NCBI GenBank assembly: GCA_015852425.1
Contig: JAAAIG010000107.1
Coordinates: forward strand, 1-18,369
Direction: 5' to 3'
Origin: Gryganskiella cystojenkinii
Lineage: Eukaryota > Mortierellomycota > Mortierellomycetes > Mortierellales > Mortierellaceae
Length of the DNA: 18,369 nucleotides
Made by a program: the position numbers and the translations under genes. Under the pieces are notes generated by a model. The model was not told the DNA's origin. It saw only the letters and a program-made list of their open reading frames with translations, and ran no database searches. Numbering within the stretch: the stretch's first letter is position 1; every line of letters starts with the position of its first letter. Of this stretch, positions 1-8,300 are shown in pieces.

Positions 1-79
1 AATTGAAGTATCTGCTTTTGAGGTCATGTGATCCTTATAATGAAATTGATTTGTTGTTTTATCCTATTCAAAAAAAGTT

Positions 80-106
80 CGGTCGATTCCATTAGTAAAT
101 CGACCG
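80..106. repeat. Short inverted repeat (hairpin-capable)
   Basis: Perfect 9-bp arms, CGGTCGATT at 80-88 and AATCGACCG at 98-106, are separated by a 9-nt AT-rich spacer. A further GTCGATTT follows at about 113. It sits in AT-rich DNA with no gene nearby. No function can be assigned; a chance palindrome or a relic of a mobile element are both possible. Confidence 0.5.
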
Positions 107-190
107 GGAATTGTCGATTTGACTGTAGGTTGATTTAGTGAGAAAAAAGAAAAATCCAAGTCAGAGAGGTGCTGTATTTATATTGTTTGT

Positions 191-441
191 TTACTGTTTC
201 TGCAAATAGGAGACCAGGAGCGAGCATCGGTCTGCGATGGTTATGATGAAAGTCAGCAGTTCCAGAATCTGTCCGAGTCCAATGGTTTCAACAGGGACAG
301 TGGATGGCGCGTTCAAATGATTATCAGTTATTCCAGCGAGCGCCTTGGACAAGACTACAGAGACCTTTTCCAACCTATCCAGTCTAGTCCTGCGGATCCA
401 GACCTGTTCAGGCAGGCAGTTTCTGTTTTGGGCTCGTTTTC
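191..441 (-). pseudogene. Unidentified reading-frame fragment, probably a C-terminal exon relic
   Basis: The minus strand is open for about 80 codons from a TGA near 442 down to a stop at 191. The translation has protein-like composition: a basic stretch followed by an amphipathic and hydrophobic segment (about residues 40-75) ending in YLQKQ. There is no ATG, and the best upstream acceptor-like sites (GACTAG, GGATAG) fall inside the tandem repeat at 383-880. No partner exon is recognisable upstream on this strand. It could be the last exon of a gene whose 5' part was replaced by the repeat, or a chance open frame. I do not recognise the family. Confidence 0.25.
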
Positions 442-880
442 AAAGGATCGGATCAAAGACCTCCCCTGACATTTTTTCCCTTCCCCTAACACAACCGTCC
501 CCTGATACAACCCTCCTTGACACATCCCTCCCCTGAACTAGGCTCGACCCACCCCTGAACATCTTTTTTTTCTGTCCCTTTTTGGCGCCCCTCCCCAACT
601 TTTTATCCCACCTTTTTCTGGTGTCGCTCTGTCTAGCAGCGCTAGTCCTACGGATCCAGACCTGTTCAGGCAGGCAGTTTTCTGTTTAGGACTCGTTTTC
701 AAAGGATCGGATCAAAGACCTCCTCTGACATTTTTCCCCTTCCCTGACACATCCCTTCCATGACACATCCTTCCCCTGAACATCTTTTTTTTCTGTCCCT
801 TTTTGGCGCCCCTCTCCATCTTTTATCCTCTATGCCTCTACCTTTTTCTGGTGTCGCTCTGTCTCGCAGCGCCACTTTTT
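383..880. repeat. Imperfect tandem direct duplication, two units of about 255 and 238 bp
   Basis: Unit 1 (about 383-641) and unit 2 (about 642-880) share the same blocks in the same order. These are CTAGTCCT (384 and 642), GATCAAAGAC (451 and 710), GAACATCTTTTTTT (557 and 778) and GGTGTCGCTCTGTC (620 and 850). The offset falls from 258 to about 221-230, so unit 2 has a net loss in its middle. That middle part is itself made of degenerate repeats of roughly 17 bp on a CCCTGACACATCC theme. The duplication is T/C-rich on the plus strand. Open frames inside it are low-complexity and are not called as genes. Confidence 0.8.
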
Positions 881-977
881 TGTCATGCCCCTTCTCTTTT
901 AACTCGCTACATCTCTTTTTCATCTCCTCCTTTTGCTCAATTTGACAATCCCTTTTCCACACCTTTACACAAATACG
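881..977. other. Intergenic pyrimidine-rich DNA upstream of the secreted-protein gene
   Basis: C/T-rich sequence follows the tandem duplication and leads into a TATA element. I see no gene here. Confidence 0.5.
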
Positions 978-985
978 TATATAAA
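978..985 (+). promoter_or_regulatory. Candidate TATA box of the secreted cysteine-rich protein gene
   Basis: TATATAAA, followed by GAAAGC, is the clearest TATA element upstream of the gene at 1353. Transcription would be expected to start some tens of bases downstream, leaving a long leader that contains a plausible intron (1258-1320). Inference from consensus only. Confidence 0.45.
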
Positions 986-1257
986 GAAAGCATCTGTACC
1001 CATCATCCTAAACCAACACACATCTAACCCTATCTCGAGACTCAAAAGCCCGCAACAATCCCATAACGCTCCTAGCAACTGTTGCAAGACCCATTGAAAA
1101 AGCCACCATACCAAAGATCGCCGTCAAAGACCCCTCGAAATAGTACTACAGGACCCTGTCAAGAACGGCCACGAGAACTCTCACAAGAACATCTCCAGAT
1201 CCACTGCAACCACCTGCACAAAACACTTGCACGTGTGCTATAACTGACCAGAGTCTG

Positions 1258-1320
1258 GTGAGACTAAAACTGGCTTTCTCGAATGTCTTTACTCTAAGGA
1301 ATAACACTGTTTCCTAACAG
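1258..1320 (+). other. Probable 5'UTR intron (63 nt)
   Basis: A GTGAGA donor at 1258 and a CTAACAG acceptor ending at 1320 bracket 63 nt, in the size range of fungal introns. It lies between the TATA element and the start codon at 1353. Removing it would shorten the leader; it holds no part of the coding frame. Confidence 0.4.
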
Positions 1321-1352
1321 CTAGTCGCTCACCGACATTATTACATACAGTG

Positions 1353-1844
1353 ATGTTGTCTTTGTATATTTTAGTTGCATTACTCTTTGCACAAGCGGTG
1401 TTTGCACAGTTTGGAGTAGTTAATGGACACACGTGCCTTGACCTCAAAAAGGGTGATTGCTGTGAAACTTGGGTATACGCTGGCGAGGGCCAAATTGTGG
1501 AGTGCCCAGACACACCAAAGTTCTTCATTTATTGCCAAGTTGCCAAAGGTAGCCGCAACTTATGTCTGCCCTGGACACCAGACGAATGCAATGACAGCCA
1601 GTTCACCTGTAGGGGCGTTTCACTATATAATGGCCAAAAATCGAATTGTGCGGGCTGTCTTCAACAATTTCAGCTATCCGAGTCCTTTTATAAAAACAGA
1701 CTAGATAGTCTGGCAAAAGCTTGTGCTGACAAGGGTGGAAAGTTGCTTTTCAATCCTGATAATAATACTCAGTCTTCTTGCGCCAATTGGTGTGACCCTA
1801 AGTCAGTTTTGTTCGGCAAGTGTAGTGGATCAGAATCTCCATAA
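1353..1844 (+). CDS. Small secreted cysteine-rich protein
   Basis: This single-exon gene encodes 163 aa. The ATG at 1353 opens a classical signal peptide: a hydrophobic core over residues 2-17, with likely cleavage after VFA (about residue 18) before QFG. A GTG three bases upstream is in frame, but the ATG is the natural start. The mature part is about 145 aa and has 14 cysteines, including a CC pair, C-x2-C (NCAGC) and C-x3-C spacings, so seven disulfides are possible. It contains NDS and NNT N-glycosylation sequons. There is no membrane anchor, catalytic motif or GPI tail. Size, secretion and cysteine content are those of fungal effector-like or surface-active proteins, but I recognise no named family. 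Its position beside repeats and a relic gene suggests a fast-evolving accessory locus. Coding status is well supported; function is unknown. Confidence 0.85.
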   Translation: MLSLYILVALLFAQAVFAQFGVVNGHTCLDLKKGDCCETWVYAGEGQIVECPDTPKFFIYCQVAKGSRNLCLPWTPDECNDSQFTCRGVSLYNGQKSNCAGCLQQFQLSESFYKNRLDSLAKACADKGGKLLFNPDNNTQSSCANWCDPKSVLFGKCSGSESP

Positions 1845-1893
1845 CCTCTCCCACAGTAGATCCATAGCCATGTCACCATCAGTTACCTATTTT

Positions 1894-1895
<2 letters not shown>

Positions 1896-1935
<40 letters not shown>
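1896..1935 (+). repeat. (TC)20 microsatellite
   Basis: Forty uninterrupted bases of TC dinucleotide begin about 50 bp after the stop of the secreted-protein gene, probably in its 3'UTR or just beyond it. Such tracts are length-polymorphic. Confidence 0.95.
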
Positions 1936-1939
<4 letters not shown>

Positions 1940-2189
1940 TTAATACAAACAGGCTCTTCCTTCTTTACAGTTCTATCCCCAGCTGTTGCATTGTAACCAG
2001 ATTTCCTCGTCCACTCACCCTTTCCCAGCCCCAGCCTCCCTTCACAATCGAACCTGTTCTGGTCGATCGATCGCTGACAGGCTGGTAAAGAGTGGGACCC
2101 GACTTCGGTTTGTCTATGTGGATTTTCCAGATCTTAATATCGAGCTCCTAATTCAACATGGTTTTACCTGCACTTCAATCGCTAAGGAG
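1936..2189. other. Intergenic stretch with no supported gene
   Basis: The plus strand has a short open frame across part of this stretch (about 1986-2192) ending in TAA, with protein-like sequence in its last 35 codons. It may be continuous with the relic that follows. I see no start context, splice sites or motif that would support an independent gene. Confidence 0.3.
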
Positions 2190-2690
2190 TAACAGCACCT
2201 TTATGTTGCTGCTTCGGAGCTTGTCCACCATTGGAATGAGAGGGAACGGTGCATCTTAGATGCTTGCAGGTGCGTCATTGGCCTATGGGGAGAAGTAAGC
2301 GATGCCGCCTCGTTGTTTGACTCGAGATCGAAATATCCGGCGCAGATCTGCCTCGACCTCCGTATTTTGTTGAACACGGTCGTGAATGGCGGTCTCCCTT
2401 CGATCAATATATCGGCACTCCGAAGAGCCGAGTACCAATCGCTGTTCCGATTGCTCTTGAGACGTTCCTTGGGACTGGCATTCAAGCCCTGTTCGTTTTC
2501 ATAGACCGTACTGACTCCTTCACAGGTAATCTTGGCGACTCCGATCACTTGCTCTATACCTTTGAATCTCTCCTGGATATTCTGCAATCCAGATATGGAC
2601 GCATTCAGATCGATACACTATACTGCACGGACAAGTCCCGCGATACCTTGATGATCTTGGTGGTCTTTCTCACGTTGCCTGCCTAAAGTG
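2190..2690 (-). pseudogene. Decayed coding relic, possibly from an expanded NLR/STAND-like fungal family
   Basis: On the minus strand about 140 codons are open from a TAG near 2622 to a stop at 2201, without an initiating ATG. Adjacent frames continue protein-like sequence upstream, interrupted by stops, as in a frameshifted pseudogene. The centre contains D-W-Y-x-A-L-R-x-A-D, and an F-Q-W lies near the end. From memory these resemble conserved spots in the N-terminal region of large NTPase-containing proteins expanded in Mortierella-type fungi; this recollection is unverified. The plus strand over the same bases also has a long protein-like frame (about 2318-2684) plus a second one with a single TAA, so the coding strand is not certain. 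Either way no intact gene is present. Confidence 0.4.
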
Positions 2691-3084
2691 ATTCGTTGTC
2701 AGGGAAGCACAGCAACGCTTGAAACGGGGACTTGATATGAGAGTCCTAGCCTGCTTGGAGACCACAAAGATAGCCTAAAAGAGGCTCGTGGAGTCCCTCA
2801 CGATCTAATCCGGTCACTTTGATGTCAGCCATTGCGCCCAGCACGCTCGATGTCGCATATATGACCCCTTTTTGTCACTAGCTTTGGCAATAAACAAAAA
2901 AAAAAAAACGTTTGTACCCAACAGAAATTTCCCACTTGCAATTCTCGCTTGCAGACAAATAAAATCTGCTTTTCGTTTTTTTTATTTTTTTTTTATTGTT
3001 GGAATCCACTGCGATTATGAGATCAAGCTGTGCAAGAAGAATGCGAGTAGCAAACCAAGAAAAAAAAACACGAAACGCTCTCAC
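2691..3084. other. Intergenic, A/T homopolymer-rich; 3' flank of the BMP-domain gene
   Basis: This stretch holds an A13 run (2896-2908) and T-rich tracts at about 2975-2996. The right-hand half is probably the 3'UTR of the gene ending at 3085. I see no gene. Confidence 0.5.
2992..2997 (-). terminator. Candidate polyadenylation signal of the BMP-domain gene
   Basis: AATAAA on the minus strand lies about 90 nt beyond the TGA at 3085, followed by an A-rich stretch. Canonical hexamer and position; 3' end not observed. Confidence 0.45.
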
Positions 3085-4560
3085 TCAAAGTCCGCCAACG
3101 ATCTGGAATAACATCAATCCGATCCACACCCAACCACACAGGGAGGCTGAGGTCAGAAAGACTAACGACGATAGTGCACCGTTGGTTGAACCGTCCTGGT
3201 GAGCAGGATTCTTGTTGTTGCTATCATCTTGACCTTTGTCATTATCTTTGGCAGAGCCTGAATCCGTCAATGACAACAACTCAACGCTCGATGACGAAGA
3301 CCCGCAAGATCGACAGTCACCGCTCTTGTGATCCACACCTGTCGTGAGCTTGCCCTTGGTCATGTCCCCAATGTACCCTTGCATCTTGTTCTGAAGATCC
3401 TTTGTGTAAACCCCACCAGACTCATGCACAGGTGCCAGTTTGATCGCACTCTGGGCGGGGTCCGAGTTGACACCAAAGAAAACGGTCGATCCCCCGGTCA
3501 AGTTGGCTCGCAAGACCGACTGGAAGACAGATCGAACCAGAACGGTATAATCCGTCTGAACCGACGTCAACACGTGCTCGGACCCCGGGACCGATCCATA
3601 TGCCCAGTTTGTGATCCATTCATCAGATCCAGACCCGATCACGTAAACACCATCCTCGGTCGTTAGGTTCTTCAGGGTCGAGGTCCCAAAGATTGAGGCG
3701 GCGTTAAAGGCGACCGAGACCTTCTTGTCCTTGAGAACTTTGGAGACCGAACGAGAGACACTGGGGTCCTGCTCAAACGTTCCAGAATAGAGACCATAGG
3801 GCTTGCAAGTCGGGCACGAGACCTTGACACCGGAGCCGAACCCGTTTACCTGTCGACGGACACTAGGTTGATCGACACCTCCAATGACTTTGTTGGTAAA
3901 GAAAAAGAGTTCAAGTTAAAAACATGCTTTTTTTTGCGACCAAAAAATGAGATTTCCAAAAGAATAAGTCAAAATCATTGTACCTGCGACGTATCCACCA
4001 CGTGTCTTGGCAACCTCACCCGCAAGCAAACCTGCAAGGTATCCTATCTGGTCCTCTGAATACATCACACTGACAATATTTCCCACTGGTGGTGTAAACT
4101 CGAAATCGGCAATAGCAAACAACTTGTTCCCGTTCTGAGTCGCTACGGTTTGGATGGCCTTGCTAGGAAAGTAACCCAAGCCCATCAAGAAATCGTTCTC
4201 GTTCGCCTTGGAGAGCACCAGCCCGTTATAAGCTCCCAAGGTCTCTGAGGCGGGCGTCATCGTATGCAATGTACAGGTCTTGTACTGGTACCCCATATTG
4301 GTTGGCAAGTTCCAGACACAGGCATCCTTGGCGCCCTGGAGTGCGAGCGCGTTCTCGGTACCTTCCTTCGTACCATCCGGACCTCCTTGCAAGACCAGAC
4401 CCATGTTCACGTTCGAGGAAGGTTGGAGTGCAGAGACAACTGAGGGACTCCCGATGCCGCTCAAAGGCGAAGAAGACAACGTCAGGAAGAAGAGAATCTT
4501 CAAGACCTGGAGAAACCAAGTGCCGATTAAGAGTGAGCGAGTTTGAGTGGGCAACATCAT
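3085..4560 (-). CDS. BMP-family (PnrA/Med/TmpC-like) substrate-binding-domain protein, probable GPI-anchored surface protein
   Basis: The two exons are 4560-3984 and 3887-3085, with a 96-nt intron (GTACAA donor, CAAAG acceptor), encoding 459 aa. Residues 1-44 carry a hydrophobic secretion signal. About 52-375 form a periplasmic-binding-protein fold of the BMP family. Recognisable pieces are an N-terminal GLVLQGG strand, DQIGYLAGLLAGEVAKT, VIGGVDQPSVRRQ (spanning the splice junction), VAFNAASIFGTSTL, YVIGSGSDEW and VLTSVQTDYTVLVRSV. In bacteria these lipoproteins bind purine nucleosides for ABC import. Here a Ser/Asp/Asn-rich linker (about 376-428) leads to a hydrophobic C-terminus (about 429-459) without a charged tail, preceded by small residues (S-T-N-G), as in a GPI-attachment signal. 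I infer an outer-leaflet or wall protein that binds a small ligand, with no ABC partner visible nearby. The bacterial family usually runs near 350 aa; the excess is the leader and tail. Confidence 0.88.
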
Positions 4561-5340
4561 GTTACAGAAGTTTTGCTGCTTGCTGCACAGGATAAAGAAG
4601 AAAATGGGCTTGGTAATGGTCGTTCTTTTTTTTTGTATGTGTTGTGATGTGCTACTCTGTGTTTTGTGTTGTGTTGTGTTATGCTATGCTGTGTACTAAA
4701 GTGCGAAAGAGGAAAAGATATGCGTGAACGAGAAGGTTGTGTGAAGAGTGAAAGAGACAGAATGTAAAAGGAGCGATGCTCATCGCTCCGACTCCGCGTT
4801 GTTCAAATAGCCTTTCTCTCCACCCCAAACATTCTGCGGACCAAATTCGTTTACAACTCATCTTTGCCTCTTAATCTTACTCTAATACCCCTCCCCATGA
4901 CTACGAACTCGATCTATCACTATTCCAATGTTCCAATGGAGGCATGCAATGCATGCATCCTCTCCCGAAAGTAGGAAAACGCCCAAGAAAAAGTCCCCGA
5001 GAGGATCAACACATTTGGAACGCTCACACCAACCACTATCAATGGCATAATAGTAGTCGACGATCAGTAAATTCTTGTGCACCTGTCAGCTCCCTCGGTT
5101 CGTTCATTCACGCAATGACAATATACCAAGCTGCTGTTTAAATAACATCTCAAGTTGGACTTGTCATCCACTCATCGATAATGCTCTATTTTGATTATGC
5201 TGCAAGCAAATCACTTTAATAAGGAGGTTTGGTTTCAGTAAAGTTCGCTCGAGGATCGAGGATCCCAGTGGCAGTTCATTATTTGAAAGAGAAGAGAGAA
5301 GTGGGAGGCTGAGAAGAGGAACTCGTAAGCCCTGAGCCAT
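4561..5340. other. Intergenic: promoter side of the BMP-domain gene and 3' flank of the SUMO ligase gene
   Basis: The first part (4561-about 4860) is the likely promoter and leader of the minus-strand BMP gene. It includes a low-complexity TGTGTT/ATGCT tract at 4635-4695. Around 4922-4958 are two direct CCAATG-containing repeats and a perfect 10-bp palindrome ATGCATGCAT (4949-4958). Short open frames here lack codon structure or conserved motifs. No gene is called. Confidence 0.45.
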
Positions 5341-5356
5341 TCAGGTATGATTGTCT

Positions 5357-8300
5357 CTATCGGGCACGGGCACCAGTTCCTCGAAGTCCTTGATTAAAGA
5401 TCGGTGCCTCCTCATCTGATCGACCATCACCTGGGGTCGAAGGGTTATATACATGTTGTTGTTGAGGATGGCGGGATCCAGACGTCTCTGAAAAAGAGTA
5501 TTGTTGGGAGGTTGGGGGCGGTCCTGACGCCGCTCGATGATTGTATCCGCCCGTAGTATGACTCTCTTCACCATGAGAGCTGTAGCTACTTCTTTGGTGG
5601 TGTGATGATATCGACCCATGGCTGTCTTCGCGTCGCGCATACTTTGAGGATTCATCGCTAGACCGATGTCGATCATGACTGTGTTCATGGTGGTGGCTGT
5701 GGTTACCACCGCTGCCACCACTAAGGCTACCGCCCCGACGATCGTAGCCGTAGTCATGACTGTTACCGCCAGGTGACCGAGGCCTTTGTGCGTAATACGA
5801 AGACGACGAGGTTGAATGTCCTGGATAATTTGGTGGCGTCGTCCTGCTGATGCTGCTGTTTCTCGATCCGGCATCCTCCAGATAACTTGGTGGAACGTTG
5901 GTACTCCCTTGTGACGGACGCGAGCCAGTCCATCGATCGCCATTGCCATTCAGACGAGGCTCTGGCGCTGACCAAGATCCCGCGTTTGAGGGTCGCGAGC
6001 CAATCGAGTTGGAACGTTGAAGAATAGGGGCAGTGGCGTGTATCGAAGCTGAGGAGGTTGACCTGGACGATCGATTGTAGTAATCACCTGGGTTCGGTGA
6101 GTTGGTAGACCGTTGTTGTTGTGCATGATGGTGGTGCGGAGAGGTCGCGCTGCCACCATAGCTTTGAAGATGTGGTGGAGACAGAGTGGTATGCCTTGAT
6201 CCTGGCAAGGGGATATTGGCGGGGAGACCTGTCGGGGGTTGTTGAGCACTGAATGGTATGTGTGAGATGGCGGTTCCGGATGCGAGCACAGTGTCGTAGT
6301 AGGCTGGAGAATACTGGGGATCACGTCCGCTCCGCGACGTAGAAGAACCTTCTCTGTCTGATTGTTGCTCAGGGTTCGTCGGTGAGGAGGTTGAAGTTCT
6401 GGCATTTTCAGGGGAAGGCACCGTCGACGTTCCATTCTCAGAACTAGCATTCGACCGCAGATCCATCCTTGAGATCCTCTGTCTAGCATCTTGAACATTG
6501 TCCCTACTGTCCTCATCGACGGTATCTATAATTTCAAAAAAGATGATGTTAGAAGCAGCCAAAATACGTGATAGAACAGCATGACATATCAAATGGCTCA
6601 CCTTCATATAGCCGTTTCCGACGAGGGTTCAAAAGATCATGCATGAATGCCTCTTGAGTGCCACTCCAGCCTTCTGAAACACCATTGGTAGCGGTTGTCG
6701 TTGCCGGCAGAACGTGATCTGTTTGGACCATACGGTTGGAGATGATTGGAGAATCGTCAGAAGAGGCGGCCGGTGATCCATTCAGACTTTGCATCCCTGC
6801 CGGGGTCGCTGGGAATGGTGTCTGAACGCCACCAGAAGCTGCAGGCTTGTCCTGGAACTCTGTCTTCACGGGCTGAGATTTTGCCATACTGTGCAGAGAG
6901 CTGGCAGCCTCTTGCATCCTGGAGTCACCGTCCGCATCGACAGTTGGGGTCTCTTCTGCTTCATCCTCACTGTCTGAGATCAAATCAATAATTTCAACAG
7001 CGGGTTTGGCTGGTTTCGCAGGCGCTGGGGGCTCTGGCGCAATCATGGTTGGCAGCTCATCATCATCCGAATCATCCAATACAAATACATCGGAGGGTGA
7101 TGGTGCCTTCTTTTGAGGCGTTGGTTTGACAACCTCGTTCTCTGTAGAGGGAATCTCCCACTGTCCATCTGCTCGCACAGTCACGCTCTCCAGATTTTTT
7201 GGTGTTGAGTTGAGAATATCCTTGAAGTATCTGTAACATGGAAAGGAGTGAGAAATGAGAAAAGATGTTAGCTTTGGACTTTTTTTAAAAATCTAGCAGA
7301 TTAAATGAGAACACGACACGGCGAATGAATTTACCCATCGACCACAATCTCTTCCCAAGAATGCATCGTCCGGCTGCATACAGGACAGGTCCAGGTTGGC
7401 GTTTGTTCATTAAGGTTGAAGTACGTATAGGCGTCAAAGCATTGGAGATGCTGGCAGTACGAGGATCTGCAGGGAAGCGTGATCCGTTGGAATCCAAGTG
7501 GGCACTTGAGAGATAGTGTACTAGAAGTGGCCATAATATCGTCGTCCTTGTTGCGATCCTCAACTATCGTGTACACAAAAACGAGATCCGGGTCTGTTAG
7601 TATCTGGTACCAAATACAACGTAAACAAAGCCAGCGTTCCAGGCGTGAACTCAAGATGTAACGTACTCATCTTCAGCATTTTCTCCTTGCTGAGGAACTT
7701 TCCGTGTTCAATTTCGGCGACAATTGTCTCCACAGAGGTCTTTTTTACAAGATGTGTTGACACATAGTACCGCTAGCGGAAAGAAAAGCACGCGGTCAGA
7801 ATTTTTGGCTAATATTCTCACTCTTCCATCTGATTTCAAATCTAGTTTCAAGATCGGCAGATCCTTACCTTTGTGGAGTTGGCATAGATAAACTCGATTT
7901 TGTTGTACTCTCCCACGGCTGTCCGGCAGTACTTGGTGATGTTGGCTGGTGACACTGTTCCTGGTTTGTTCTTCATGCCACGGAGGTTCTAAAGAGGTAG
8001 AGTATCGATAAGTATGTGTCACGTTGTTTAGAAAGTGCGTAAATGCACGTCGGAAAGTCCGTTCAATTCGAGAGCACCTACTGCTTCCAAGACGCGGCCA
8101 TTCACTTTGATCTCGCAAACATGAGGAAACTCCATGAGTGCTGGTGTGTTCGCAGGACCATCAGCCCATCCACAGAACACCATGATTTGATATTCCGGAT
8201 TGCTGGAAAACAAGGATAATGGTCAAGTGTCAATTCTCTGTCATTTTCTCGTAACCATATGAGGAACAGGCAGCATCTCTAAGAAATAAAAGCTTCATCT

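Noticed and set aside
699..962. Lys/Arg/Glu-rich open frame on the minus strand (87 codons)
   Set aside because: It lies in the tandem duplication and T/C-rich DNA, starts at GTG, and its composition simply mirrors the low-complexity sequence.
3328..3666. Plus-strand open frame of 112 codons opposite the BMP-domain gene
   Set aside because: Antisense shadow of exon 2; Arg/His-rich composition without motifs.
4882..5082. Minus-strand open frame of 66 codons in the gap near 5 kb
   Set aside because: No start context, splice signals or similarity that I recognise; length is expected by chance.
5341..5949. Long minus-strand alternative frames across the SUMO ligase tail (5341-5949 and 5950-6516)
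   Set aside because: Overlap the last exon in other phases; the accepted frame is the only one that joins SP-RING exons in phase.
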